From Angiostrongylus vasorum (taxonomy: Eukaryota; Nematoda; Chromadorea; Rhabditida; Metastrongylidae), in the NCBI GenBank assembly GCA_018806985.1, contig JADANN010000458.1:2728001-2792000 (forward strand): a stretch of 64,000 bases of DNA, written 5' to 3'. Below the pieces are notes generated by a model. That model was given only the letters and a program-made list of their open reading frames with translations. It was not told where the DNA came from and did no database searches. Shown one piece after another: positions 14,885-30,246 of this stretch; position 1 is the first letter of the stretch, and each line of letters begins with the position of its first letter. The position numbers and the translations under genes are program-made.

Positions 14885-17800
14885 TAGACATATAAAGAAC
14901 AGACATATAAGTATGAAGACATAATACAACTTAATAACAATAACTAATAACAATAGTAACATCTTGCAATTTTTTGCCTACGACCAAAACCAAAGTGGGC
15001 ACTCAGAGAGCACTCCTTCGTTTCCGAAAGCAGCTACAATCCTGATTTAGAACTCTGATTTCTTGGCTATAATAAATAATCTTCACATAGAGGATCGCAT
15101 AGATAACATACACATTGCATTACGTCTATTGAAACACTCTAAACGATCATATTCTCCATAAAGACCCCTCTAGTGCTAACCTTCCCAGCCGACACAGCAG
15201 CATATTTCCGATCGCGTTGCTTTTCGATAGGCTCGTGACATCACCACATGTTGTCTCTTTTTTTCCAGACACTGCTGCCTCGTTCTTCAACGAAATGAGT
15301 AGTCGACGGTGTTCATGTACTGTCGCATCCATCATCGCACAAGTAGACGCCCATCTTGAAGTTCTTCGAGAGAAAGTTTCTTTGCACGCGCTCTTTATAT
15401 ATCCTCCATGCGTCAATCAGACGAGGCTGAGTGTTCAAGTGAAGGTAGAACTGTATGCGCCTAAAGTAAGAAATATAGGTGTTACTTGGTGGTCCTTCTT
15501 GCAGATGAACACTAGGGCACCAACTAACCATCAGTCCACGAAAAGCATCATTTGGTTGTAGTCTTCAATCACCTCCGTTTTTCACGAGTTCGAGGAGAGA
15601 GATGCATGATGAACTGTGGACAGCATAATGATGTCGTTTTTCTTGTCTTTTCATTTTAACACCATTCCCCGCTCCGATTCTGTTGCACTACCAACTATCC
15701 ACTATTTAGCTTCGTCCGAGATCAACTCTCAGATGTCATTTGTAAAAAAAATCCTGGAAATCTGTCCGTTCAGCGAGTGGATCCTCCAGATCCCACTTTC
15801 CTCACTGCCACTCTCCATGAGTGGTGGATGGAGCCTGAAGTTGAAGTCGCTATCAGCTGTCATGGCTCGAGCTCATAACATTAAATTCTTAATCATCAAA
15901 CTTAATCCAAAACGACAAATTAAATAAACAGGAAAAGTCGATACAAGAAGGAAACCGATGTTATCAAGAGATAGATGGGTGAAAAACCCGTACAGAAACA
16001 GAAAGAAATAAGTGATGAAGGAAGTTTAGGATGACGATAACCTCACAAGGAAGAGCCCTATACACTCTACTGATCCGCTAGATTAATCTTCAGCATTTTC
16101 TACGATAAAAAAATTTGGAAGCTCCATGGATCCATTTAGGTTGCCAATTTTTTGCACCAAGTGATCGATGTTTATTTCTAGTTCATACATGCACGAAGGC
16201 AGTTATCCTTTTCAGTGAGCATTTCTCAGCTCATAGTAAACATTATGAATTGAAGACACCACATCGAGAACGCGAACGGCTGTGGACATCGACTCGATCT
16301 GATGAAGACGAAAACAACGAAACTTTGGCGGAATAAAACTTACACAACAACCTCGTGTAAGATGAACAATCCAAAAAAAATCTGTTGATTGTTACGGCGA
16401 GGTTAAGTGTAAGTCGGTTCAGCAACAGTTTTAGGAACTGAAATTTAAAACACCGGAATCCAGAGGTTTCTGTCAACACGATGCAGATTTCATTGTTTGA
16501 CCGTGATAAAAAATAAACTTTAAGTGAAAGTTTTAAGCTTAAATCAAGCAAGCTCTCTTCCGCAAATATATCGGAATACCAACTTGGCAAGATTTCTAGC
16601 TACAAAATTTATCGGAAATGACCAGAAAACCAGCACCATCTCATAGGCAGGACATAGAAAGTTCAATTTTTGAAAAGCATTCCAATATTTTTAATTTTCA
16701 ATCGTCATGATGAGTCATTGCCATCATATAGGGTGACCGGATGTAAGAAATACCGAAATACATTTAACAGAAGGCATTTAACACGAGCAGGAGAATCTTC
16801 CCGAACGCAGTGTGTTTGGCAGATGAAATATAGCAAAATGAAAGGTGTAGTAGCAAAGTTATGCCTCTAGATGGATAAAGCATAATCTACTCTATGCTGT
16901 TCTGATGTTCTCAACCTTATAAGTACTCTAACAATTGGGAATTTATCATTTATTGTGGATAAAACCCGAATACGGCATGCTTAAATCGGGGATGAGTTCA
17001 CAGCTTTTTTTGGCCTATGCCTAATTAACGGTGGTCGTTTGTTCATAAAAAGACAACGAAGTGAAGAAAAAAAACTGACGTCAATGTCGTAGATCAACTG
17101 TGGGAATACGGGATATTTGTCGCGGTCGGACATGACGACGATCCGAAGACGATGATCGGAGTGGGCGTTCTCGGTCTCGCCCCTCACCGTCAGGTGCGTC
17201 TCGCCCGGCAGCAGATGAGTAGCTACCTGCCACTGGCGCTATCAGAAAGCACTCCAGTGCCCATGAAAATAACGTTAAGAACGAAATTTGATAGAGAACT
17301 GACTCGTAGCAAATCGCCGTCCATTATGAATTGCCTATCGTTCTCCAAAACACGGAAGTGAACAGGTGTCGGCGAACTGGTGTAAGCGGATGCCCTGAGT
17401 TATCAGTAACAGCAATCGTGAAGAATAGCAGTTCCTCGACTTCCAATAATAGAAAAACGATTTCACATTAGAGCAATAGTTTTGGAGTAAAGGTTGCAGA
17501 GATATTTCATTAACATTATGACTTACGGGTGCAATAGGCATTTTCTAGCACAAAAATACAAAAAACGGATGTCTTTGACATAAACAGGACCGGATATAAC
17601 ATCAGACTAAGATGGAATTTTGCGAGAGTCTATTATTCAAAGCAGTTTCAGAGATCACTTTGCATTCCTTACCTATGGGTAACCATGAAAATTAACCACT
17701 AAATAGTAAAATATAAGAAGATAAGTCTTTGTAGTATTTTTTGCTTCCCCATATCGTTCGCACTTTCCTGTTCACGAAAATAATGCAGCTTGAATGTAAA

Positions 17801-20800
17801 GTGAAACAACCACAATGATGTCGAGATATTTGCAAAACCTCCGGACCGCAGGTGCCTGCGGTGGAGATCGAACACGCTGTTACCCTTTCAGGAGGGCTAC
17901 CGCGTTCACCGCCACACCATTCCGGTATTTCGTTTCGCCTTTCTCCAATTTTTCAAATATCTCACAATCATTGTGGTTATATCTCAAACTACACCTTGCC
18001 ATGAAAAAAAGAATAGGCGTAAGTAAAAAAAATGACTATAGAGTGATACTACCCAGGTAATACGGAAGAAATTAGATGAGAGAAAGCCAACCTTAAAACG
18101 ACACTGCCTACTGCCTTCTCCGTAGAGATGTAGATGGTGGAGGGCAGCGGAAGAAATCGCAAAGACGAGTCGCCGACCACTTCGATATGCAACGACGCCG
18201 ATGTCTGCATTGCAGTTTATTGCTATGAATTATTCCTTAAACTTTTTTTTTCTTGGTGTCCTATTGTTCTGAAATGAGACATCGCAGACTCTCTGGTTAG
18301 ACTCTAAACGTAGAACAATCCAGTTCTCCGCAACTTCGTGATCATGGAACTACTGGTGTCAGACAATGCAGTAAGTTCCCCACAGGATAGCTCTTGCAAC
18401 TCAGAGTGCGGATGAAATGTGCACATACTTCATTAGGAGTCCTTGAACGTGATCTTTACTTCAAAGAGAAAAGACAGTGACAAAAGATATGAAAGAAAAA
18501 AACGAAGTGGCAAAGTGGTAATCGTGTCAATGGATACTCCGCTTTATGAAGATTCCTTTTTTTTTGGCAAATCATTCACTGCCCATGAATGCTTCAGAAG
18601 TACGAAAATCAAATAAGCAAGGCGACAACTACCATAACCATGTCACTGTAATATAGCTGATCTTCTAGCAAGTGAGTGAAACGAATCTGAACTTTTATCG
18701 TCCAAAAATGGTTGATATTTCAACTTTAGCCAAAGGAGTTAGCGACATTACTGTGACGTTGCTCTAATAGATCGGACACATCTTGCACATTGAAAGGTAA
18801 CAGATGAACGGTAGGGATAAGCGATGACTTACGGTAGATGAGAATCCAAGTGCTGAACAACTGCTAGGGCATCTGTCTTTAGGGAGGACCGCTAGAATGA
18901 AGCGATGCTTCAGCTCTTTGTGCTCACATCGACTATTGAACGGCAAATATTGACTGCTATACTTGGATAGACTGTTTTTACGAAGTACCGTGCCGACCTA
19001 ACAATCTTATTTGACGGCATTTCATTCTCTGAGAATTCTTTTCTTCTTCGAAGTCCCCTAGTAGCCGTGCTAAGACTTTTCCAGGTTTTGATCACAGGCG
19101 ACCGTGGGCTTAAGTGGATCGGAGTAAAGTTGGCTACTTTGCGGCTAGGGGGTTTAAGTGGAGATATCCGGAAAACTACAAGACCGTGTCGGAAAACGAA
19201 CTTCTTGCATATTATAGTTGAACTCTCACAAACGCTCTTCCCGACGATATATTAATCTTGTAATCCATCAATTGGGGTGTACAACAAGTATATAACATAG
19301 TTTCCATTTCTGAAATTTAACGATGGCAGAGGGCCAAATTTGACATGACGAGACAGAATCATTCTAAAACTGTCGAAATCATTCGCTAACGAAAAAATCG
19401 AGATTGTTCCAAAGTAAATCCTCAGTAATGTTCACACAAACGTTAATCCGTGAGTGTAACTGTACTTAACTGTACTTCATCATATAACAAGTGTACGCTT
19501 GCGCATGGTTAACCGAAATCAAAAGACTTATGGTAAGTTCAATATCGTCCACCTTTCTTTTGAAGACAGTACTTTGGTCTTCAGCGACCACAAGAAAGTC
19601 GAAGGGTCCGTCTTCGGAAGTGATTGGTTTGATCGCAGAAATAACACCTGTCTGAAAAGCGCCTTTATTTGTCGAAGTTACCGATTACGAATGATTTGCC
19701 CTCACCTGCTCGTTTATTGAAAATGTAGAGCTATAATTTTGGCCGCTAGGACTGAAGTCCAACCGGTAAATGATCTGTCCTTCTGGTCCAGGATCCGGAT
19801 CCCTAGCATGGAGTTCGGCAACCACCGAACCGGCCCGTACTGGTGAATTTAGGGTGATTTCGTAGCGCTTCTGAAAGGAACACTCTAACTGCTCTTACGT
19901 GAAACTACTTGACATAACATTTTTATTACAATTAAGCGTCAAACAATTAAGAAATTTTCGTGGACAATGACATCTCATCAAACGATAAACTGGTGAGTTT
20001 AAGAGATTACTGGTAAAAGCAGTTGATGGATAAGCAGACACGAGGTTCTTAGCACTACACTTTTTCTCCACACTGACCATCCTTTCGATGTGCGTAATGG
20101 TTTTTCATCCAAATTCTAAATTCTGCGCGGATGATGTCCGGATGTCGATGTTGGATGACAGAAAAAAAATGGCTCCGAAGAAGGAGAAATCCGCCGAAGC
20201 ACTAGTCTTTGCAGTATAAACACTGCATTAACAACCTCATATCTGCTTATGAAGAACGAAAACACTTATTGAGCAATGTCACGATTAATGTGGAATTGGC
20301 TTTGAGAGTGGTGGAGAAGTTTCTTGGAGTCAATTATGGCAGAAACTCAGGAACAAAAAATATTACTGAAATGAGAAAAACTTTTTCACGAACTCTTAAG
20401 GAAGGATGTGAGAATCTGATTACTAAACACTAGCAATCAAGAAGAATTAAAAGCAAGCCTGAGGCAAACCTGATCGAACACCGGAGCGGAGGGGTTTGTG
20501 CCGTGGACGGATATGCTGAGCCGAGTAGAACCGTGGAGTTGGGGGGACACCATGGTCGAATGCCTCGACAATGAGGTCGTAGCGAGGCTCCGTCAGCGCC
20601 GAGATCGTCTGCACCACCCCAGAGCGTATACCGATAACGAACACCGCTGAATTGCAATCAGTAGTCTGCTTCTGACTACTGTAGCAATTGCATTAAAGAC
20701 AAACAGCAATGTAAATGTTGCGAACAGTGCTAGTAAAATTCCACTCCCAACAGTTTCCCGCCTCATCCTGGCTGGGAGGTGTTCCCGAGTGTCGGACTGC

Positions 20801-23800
20801 GATGTACAGCGGGGGAATTCGTAACCCCCAGCAGGGTCTCCCAAGCTGAGAAGGAGTCCGGCGTTTCCATAAAGAAGCCCAGCTAAGAGTAAACCAATAC
20901 CAGGATCCATCACTGTCCTGGCATCAAAGTGGCATGGTGGCAAATCTCCCTCTGATCCACAAGGGCTGCGACTGCCTGTCTTGGTGACGACAAGGGCCAG
21001 CCTTTAGCCAGGCTGTCTTCGGGATTCCAGGGAACCACAATGGCCTAACCAGCAAATCTCCCAAAAGTGGTGGTTATGCTGGTGCCCGCACAACTAGTGA
21101 GGACGAGCCGTTCAAGCATCAAGTAACAAGTAAGTAAGCTAGTAAAAATTTGACGTTAATAAGTCAACTAATGAGTGAGCAAGATCTCTTACCTAGAAAT
21201 GTGTTGCAACCTCACTAAAATGAGGGACACTGAAAAGAAGCAAAAAAGAGGAAAACAGGGAAAACGGTTAATAATAGTACTGGAATGAAATGAAGCAAAT
21301 TGAGGCACTGAAATCAAGTTCTCAATGTCATTTGGGCAGCCACCTACCGTTAGGAGGATTAATAAAGTAGTCAATTTCGCCATTCGCTCCAGAGTCGGAA
21401 TCAGATGCCAGCAAGGTAATGACCTCAGAGCTAGCGGCAAGATCACTTGGAAGCGAGATTTGGAACTGTGGAGAGGAGAATCGAGGCGCGTTGTCATTGA
21501 CATCAACTACGATCACCACCACAGAGCTGTAGCCGCAACTGTTCGGATTCACCGACAAGCAGGCTCGAATCTAGAGTGAATTGGTTCTGACCGTAACTAC
21601 AACAAGTGCTGAATCTTTAGGTTATCGTAATGATGAGCGTCCTTTGCAGAAGAATTCATGAAAATCTACACGAATATCGCACCTTGAACTCGTAGTTTTG
21701 TTTGGATTCATGGTCGAGTGCGCTTTCGGTGGCGACTTCACCAGAAACTGGATGCAATCGAAAAGGCACTTTTGATCCCTTATTAGAAATCATTTCATAC
21801 CGAAGTAAGACGTCCCTTGAAGAGAGAGCAACGTGGTAGGCCTAAAAACGGAATGAAAATGAGCCGAGCAGGCTTTCCAACGATTGTTGTGGGGTTTGTG
21901 GGGTTTGAGGCTCACTCATCACTATTTAGAAAACTACTACCAAATGTGTAAACACTATAATTTAAAAAAAGTAGCGAATAACAATGGCGTTTCCTGAAAA
22001 AAAAGGAGATGATCGAGTTTCTAAATTTGCCAATAAAATCTACCATTACTTGCCCATTTTGTTAATAACTATTTCTTTCAAAAGCATGATAAATGAAAGT
22101 GTATCAATATTTCCCAAGGCATGTTAATTCTGCAAATCATCAGCTCTACAGGAAACAGTCGAGCGGGAGGCTTGGTGAGCCTGTGGCTGGGGATCGACCG
22201 AGGACCACGTGTGTATTGCAAGGGACCCCTAACAACTGCGCTACACACAGCTTATATAGATTTTAGGATATTCGAAAATAAGGACAAACGCGTTATTCCT
22301 CACCCTAACCACTCCAATGACGGCAGGCGGTCGATTTTCGGGAGTACGGAACACATAACGATTACGTTCGAAGCGCGGAGAAGCGTCTGTGCTATCCTTC
22401 TGCGCATCCAAACGCACGGTGACGACGGACTGCGCCTGAAGCAACACGATATTTGCCAACAACGCACATTGTACATCTGAGGTCTCATCTGCTGGTTTAG
22501 CAAATCGAATACCATCGCTTTTATTACCTAGACTTATTTAGACTTCCACTTCTACTTTTCTATTCCATTTAATTTTACTTCCATTGAAGGCAATTCATTA
22601 TTGAAGTGTCAGATTGAGACAAAAAGCTATACGGATAGTCTATACCTATGAATTAATGAAGGAAAATGTGATAATGAAAGAATGTAGGCAAATAATAAAA
22701 ATGAAGTTTGGGTGAGAGTTTCTGCCCATCGAATAATCTTTTCTGGTACTATACGATCCCCGCCGAATATGCTTCAGAGCGTGAACTGCGCTTAAGCTTC
22801 ATTTGTATCACTTTTAATCCAGTTAGTCATCAATGACTCAACGGTGCACAAGCAAAGTTCCGATTAACGCGTGTTGAGCGCAAGACCAGTCAGGTGGGCT
22901 CCGTTTTTTAAGGAATAGGAGGAGCAACGTTGCACTTTTCCTACGAAGCATCTCCACTGCTGTTTTTTCGGAGTGGCAACAAGTCGGATAGCACTTCGGG
23001 CTCAGATTTGGTAAACGCATAGGTGGCTCAACTGGTTCCTTAGGCTTTACGATCGACCGGCTCTATTTCTACCACATAGTCGGCCTGTTGCACTACATGT
23101 ACTCTGTGCCTATGCCTATTACAATAAGTTCTTCCGAACGTATTTTATAAACGCATTTGCCATTTTCAGAAACGAAATAAACAGTAGTTGACTTTTTATT
23201 TACTGCCTTTTACTAGCTTTAACGTCAGGGTATTATTTGTGAAACAACCACAACGACGCTGAGATATTTGCAAAACTCCGTACCGCACGTGTCTGCGGTG
23301 GGGAACGAACACGCTATTGTGCTTCCCAGTGAGTAACGCGTTCACCACCACACCATGCGGGTCCTTCGTTTCGCCTGTCCCTCAGCTAGTTCTATCGATC
23401 ACTGCCATCACCAATCACCCGTCAATGGCATTGATCTGGGATCCGCAGACATCTGCGGTCCGGAATTTTGCAAATATCTCAGCATCATCGTGGTTGTTTC
23501 ACAATACACTGCTGTTAAAGCTAGTAAAAGGCAGTAAATAAAAGTCAACATTGTGAATTCCAACTATAGCCTCAGCTTAACTGGGTTCAATGCCGATTTG
23601 AGCTCCCCAGATCAATCCCGTTGACGGGTGATTGCTGATGGCAGTGATCGATAGAACTAGCTGAGAGACAGGCGAAACGGGAGGAGCCACATGGTGCAGT
23701 GGTGAACGCGTTACTCTCCGGAAAGGACAATAGCTCGTTCCTTCCCCACAGCAGCACCTGCGGTCCGCAGTTTTGCAAACATCTCAGCATCATTGTGGTT

Positions 23801-26800
23801 GTTTCGCAAATAAACAGTAGCATTAATGCATCAGCTGATCACAAAGCGGCACAAAACCAAGGATTCCTGAAGTTATTCGCCCTCGGCTACAGCATCTCGT
23901 GCCTGGCCCAACAGACTATGGGCAATTTTCCGGCAGCTGCTGACTTTCAGGCTTTTTGACAGTAAAAAAATCTTTTCTCAGCAAACTGGGAACTTGAAGG
24001 TTTTTGAACACAGCGCTATTGAAGGAGAGAATTTCTTTTATTATTCAAATGATATGCATACTAGTATTCACTACTGCTACTACAGTCCATTAAGCAAATA
24101 CATTGTTTCCTGAGTTTGGAAATATTTTTCCCGCTTAGGTCAGTCTATTTGGGTTATTTTTACACCCACACATTCTATGCAGTAACCATGATTCATTTTA
24201 AGGATTGAAGTGGAATAATAGTTAACTGTTAGTCAAATTACTGGTCAATGAACTCCTTCGAGAAAACGATTTCTTGTAAATCATTGGGTGTAGGGAATTG
24301 TTTCACTAGTCTCATGCCTACTATTTTTGATCTTGTTTGAAGTACTTAAATATCGTGGATAGATCTATTGTCTTGTACTATCATTTCGGACATAGCTGTG
24401 GGTTTGTATGGCTCTGTAAGAGCGTACTTAAAAAACGTATGCAATAAGTGGAGAGACCTTACAGCGAAAGTTTGGGAATCTGTTGACTAATTCGCATGTC
24501 TCGGCTTCAAGAAATCACAGACAAACGAACTTTGCTAGGAGTCTAAGTACGGTTGATAATGCACCAAGAAAATCTAGGGTCACCGTACTTGGGGGGCATT
24601 ACCACACTTGAGAGCGCGCGTTCACTACTAGAATTGGGCCCAAGTTTTTCACCATCACAACCCATTTCTAAAGCAACCGTGCGTAGGATCGCATGCAGTT
24701 CGTATAAGCTTCAAGATCGACTCCGCTATCAGGCAAAAAGGGAAAATGAAAAATCAAGAGGTGGCGAGATTAACACCGTCTCCTTTCCTCAGAGCGTTCT
24801 TTAGGCAGCAGGACCCTAACGTTGAAATCGATGCAAAAATTCCGCATGTTTTTCGGACGATGTTTTCAAAACCCTTAATCACTATCGCGATAGAAGATTT
24901 TTCTCTAACCTTACAGCCGCACAAAAAGTGTGGCATGCGAGAAATTATAGATTTAATAAATTCAAAGACCATTATGCTCCCAGTTAATGATAAGGGGGAG
25001 AGTTCGTAGTTATTCCCCACCAGCTAGATGTCAAGATAACTGAGGAACATCTTAGTGATGCTATCCTTTATCGCTCATCATGTGAAAGGGAATACAAAAG
25101 TCAATACCGGAAACTAAACAATCAGTGGGTCAGAGTGGCAAAGGCGGCAGGCTTAAAATTTCGCACTTTAAAGTCAATAGACCAACATGCCCCCCGTCTT
25201 ATACCTACTTATTAAAACACATAAGTTGGTATCACCTGATGATCTTTCGTCAACTAATCCGTCATCATATAAGGTTAGACCAATCATCAGCTGTGTAGAC
25301 GGGCCAACGGATAGGATAACCTGGTTTCTAAGCCTGATACTAACCCAGTTGCTTAAACATATTCCAGCTCACCTCACGAACACCCAAATGTTCCTAGAAC
25401 GCCTACGTAACGCGTCTCCTAATAACGCGTACGTGATGGAGTCTTTCGACATTACCGTGTTGTACACCAACGTATCGAATGACTCCGCAATGCAAGCCAT
25501 CTTCGAACTTCTTGTTGAACATGAAGGAAGAATAAATATGCATGGCTTGTCCATCCAGCAGCTAATGGCTCTCTTGAACGAGTGCCTAAACTGCTCGATT
25601 TTCAGATGGTCTGGGAAATATTTTGCGCAAATAAGGGGCTTGGCAATGGGACAGCGACTGGCACCAGGCCTTGCCATTGCGTTTATGTCTAAAGTCCTCC
25701 GTGCTCGGTCTCCGGCCGCTACTTTACTGCAGGTACATAGATGATTGTTTTGTCATCTTCTCTACCCAGGAGGAGATGGACATATGCTTCGAATTATTAA
25801 ATGAGTAGTCTGAGTAAATTAAGTTCACCCTGAGAGAAACCGAGAAAAAAACGGCTTCCGTTTTTAAACGTTCAAATAAATCTATCAACTAGCGGTTACA
25901 TGACAAAGTGGTACCGAAAGCCAAGTAACAAGAACAACCTCGTTCATTTCCTTTCTTCCCACCCTTCACACACAAAGAGGGCGCTTGCGAGAAACATGTT
26001 TCGAACAGCCACCCTCTGTGTTCACAAATAGGGAACTAAAGGGAGAATCGCAACTTGGCTCGGCAAACAGCCATCTCCAATGGCTACGAAATAGTAACCC
26101 TACGAGATAAGTTTAGAAGGAGAGCGACACCCCAAAACGAAGGGTTTGCCGAAAAATCCCGTTTATCTTGCCCTTCATTAGCGACAAAGCGATGCTTAAG
26201 AAGGGCAGATCTAGAGGAATCGGTAGCGATAGTTGAAATACCATTGGATACTCTACGTCGTCAGTTAGTTCGCAACCGCCTGCATGACCGTCTAATGTGG
26301 AACACCAAAGTGCGTAATTTGCCCTTACGGCAGAGGCGATGACTGCATGAGTTCAGGTACGATATACCTGATTTCTTGTAGTACTTGCGAAGACGAATAC
26401 ATCGGCGAAACGGGCAGACTTTTATGTATCCGCATAAAAGAACACCTAGATGGCAACCGAAAATCAAGACAGAGCACGCCACTAGGCACGCATAGGATAC
26501 AAAAACATAGCGGAGAAGATTTTGATGTAAACGTCGCTATCATCGCACGGGAGAGTAAAACACCAACGCGGAAATTTCTCGAGGCCTTTTGGATAAATTC
26601 CAAAAAACCGAGAATGAATAGTAGGGAAGAATGCCTTGAGATAACGCGTGATCTAGCACCGTATCTCAGAAATGATTTTCGCTGTGAGGTGGTGCGGTAA
26701 TCAACCATGTGCGACTCTAAGCGGCTGTTCTTCCTTGGTGGAAAACAAGTAAAAAAAGGTAATGGTGGGTTTTTCCAGAAGCCGACCGTGTAATTATTCT

Positions 26801-29800
26801 TCAGATTTTCACCTTTCTGGTCATTGTTGAAGCTTTTTAACGTCAGCTACCGTTGTGTTGTATGTACTATATTTGTAAGGAAGTAAAGGTGTGCTGAATA
26901 ACAACCTGGCGATTGTTGTAAAAGAGAACAACGGAGAGAATAACACTGAATTGAGGCGGCATGAGTAAAACAGAAGAGGTATAAAACCTACTAGTAGAAG
27001 AAATCCACATAGGTGAATGACAGTGCTCATGGACGTGCTAACTCATTGGATTAGCTGTAAATGCGAAGACATGAATGACATCGAACAGCTGCTAATCCTG
27101 GCTAGCCCGGGCTTGTGGCCCCGCCCTATGCGAGCTGAGGCTGCGGCCCAAATCGTCCCCTCTAATCGACAATTGAATGGACTTCCAATCCGTCGGCAAC
27201 CTGCGGCGAGTAAGTTTTGCGCCATCTGGAGGATTAGGAGAAAGTGTGGCATGAGGTGGAGTTGGTGACAACGTTCCTGCTGCCCATCTAACCAGGCTTC
27301 ATTCTTTTTGTAGAACAAAGTAACTACTACTCAGAACTGTTAGAGCTCTTCAAGAGCGACACATCTTTAGTAAATCGCTGGGTGGCCGTTTCATTCTAAT
27401 TGGGTTAAATATTCAATTGATCTAATGAAAATTCAAATCACGAAGTTTTTGCTAAGTCTACTAAATGGCTCACTGAGATTCTTTCCTGACTATAGGAATA
27501 AATCAAAACAAAATTTATATATAGAGGGGAACTAGATTGGGGACATGTTTTATACCAATATGGGAGTAAAAAAAACTTTTTGCGAGCCAAATGGCTGCAG
27601 ATGTATTGCTTTGCACTCGATGTTCCTTGTCTAAACCATCGTTACTCTTCGGGCCGCTGTGGTGCCAGACAGCAGCCGAATCCCGCTAAGGCTTGGTGGT
27701 CGTTGAGCCGACCGCGATTGTCCTGAACTGACCGTTACGTGCACCGACGGCAGGTGATTTTTGTGACGGTTGCTCCGGCAATTACTCAACGATCGCCAGT
27801 GTGGCGTTCCGTTGCCAAGGTAGCCATTCAAAACACTTAGTGATGATTCGAGCGAGAATCAACCACGGAGACGATTTCATCCAACTACCGTTCAACGTTG
27901 CTAAGGAAAACGAAGTGTGTGAAATCGAGGGATTTGAGCTACTTAGAATTCTTCATTTCACTGTGCATATCGATTGTCGTGCGATGAGCTACAGTAACCT
28001 TAAACCGAAACTAGTGTGCTCAGTACGTTCTCCTTTAATGTTATATGTGACATCTGATATGCGTTGAGTACAATGCATTGGTGTGAAAATATTGGCCGCT
28101 AACAACTTCAAACCAACAGACCCCAGTTCATATTGAATCTCACTAGTTTGAATAAAAAACCATTAGAATTCTTTGAATAAAAAACCTCTCGAATCCTGCA
28201 TCTTTACCTATAAGGCGTAACTTATTTTTTTCTAAAGGATAAGAAAGATGATAAAGCTCCCGGCGTTGATCAATCCCTGAGGGATCTGCCATGCATTCGA
28301 CTTCATAAAGTATCGTTGGAGGTGATTGAATGCATATCTGGCCTTTATAATGACTCGCGGTGGTCCACCGATGTATCGATCCAGTGCTGCTATCCTCCCA
28401 GACAAGTCTGGTACCAATTTGCCGGCCCCGGAGGGATGGAAGGCTTGGTGAGCCATGGGCGTGGAGATCAATTCCACGTATGTATCGCAGTGGCGCCTCC
28501 AACCACTGCGCCACGCGCGCCCACTATTTTATTTTATTCTATCGAGACAAAATTCCGACCTTGAGCTCATGACACATTTTCCTGTCAATTTTTTTTCCGC
28601 CAAGGGTCGTATTTCAAACACAAGAGGAATTGAGCAGCCAGAGCTTCGTACAGCGGGACATGATGTTGTTTCCAATGCACTGCTTATGTTTTCTGCCCTT
28701 GAACTTCCATTAGATGCTTCCAAAATTTAGACCACGTTTTCAACTTCTAACCGAATTAACTTTAAACATATCTAAGATTAAAGTAATAACGGCATAGAAA
28801 AGATATGCAGTATTTGGCCGACAGACCAAATCCTTCCTGCAATATGTAGTTTCCAGCTCCTCAAATGCTCTAATCAGTGAGAAATCACTCCCAGACCTCA
28901 AAGAACCAGCTTCGGCGTTATTTGGTAAGCAATATTTTCCAACTTAGTCAACACATTTGGTTTTATTAACAATCAAATCCTGTAGAAAAATATAGTTCAG
29001 CACAATTAAGGTTTTCCATGAGAACGGACCTGAATATCGGAAGATCAAAAACAGCTATCAGTGTAAGAGAATGTAAATACATGAGACACAGCCACACTGT
29101 AGTTAAATTCTAAAAAGCCAGTTAAGATAGCCAGTGTGGATTTCTATCATAAACTGACTTCTTGAAGATACCGATAGATTCAGTGCTTTAACCACTAAGG
29201 AAGAATACACTAATGCTCAGACTGTTTGTTTCTTCGATGAGGGGGCGCGGAATCCACATAGAGAGCACTTGTCATTTGTGATGTAGTTCACAGGAGCTTT
29301 TTCACACGACCCGACTTTCAATCTGCTGTGCAGTTAAAGCACTTCTCGCATTCAATTCGTTTTCTCGTTTTCTTTCATCCATGAAGGTTTTGTGACTTCT
29401 TTTTGGCGTGCGAGTTCGGCCACTTCTTGGTGATTTTCCATTCGTCGTAAATGTCGTTGGGTGCTGGTCGAACCGATTCTCTATGGAGTCCTAGTATAGC
29501 CGAGCTAGAGCGTTCCCACCTAGACTTCAGAGAGTGAATGTTTATTAGACAAGTGTTCTAACAAATTTTGCAACCAAAAAAGGGATAAATGGCATTGTCA
29601 AGCTGGGGCACGGTCGAACCAGAACCGTAATCGTGATGATTGTCATCATTCCGTTGCACTATCCTCCCGCTTACACCTTGTATATCACATTCGTCGTTAT
29701 CTTAATAGCTGCTACGCTTGAGCCAAAAACTTTTTAGAATTTCACTCCACTTGCTCGGATGAGTGGCCTCCACATCTGGATTCCAGCACATCTTCTTCGT

Positions 29801-30206
29801 TTCGTGGTCCACCAAGCGTCTCTAACAAAGGTGTTCAAGTTGTGTATGGCTTTGTACGCGCCTTGAGGTAATCTCCATCCCTAATTTGAATTTTGAATGA
29901 TAGTCAAGTGTGATTTTCTGTAGAAGCAAGCGATACAAGTGTTAGACGTTCTGAGATCTTTAGCAAAAAGCAGTTGACCAACGTTAGTTATTCCTCTTAT
30001 CGATTTCCTTGAAATTCGATTTTTAAACAAACAATACCTTTTTAGATTATTAAGCTAACACGAGACTGAAAAAAGGCTTATAATAATTGATTATTATTAT
30101 AGAAGGTGTTGGTTGTAATGTCGAGGTTAAATGACTGTGGGTTTGAAAAATATTGAAAGAGTCAAATTTAGTCCAAGAACTACATGTATATATATGTATA
30201 TATATG

Positions 30207-30246
<40 letters not shown>

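Noticed and set aside
27631..27831. Minus-strand frame resembling a cadherin G-strand (VHVTVSSGQ)
   Set aside because: It lies inside intron 16-17, whose flanking exons join directly in phase, and it has no DxNDN or PxF follow-up.
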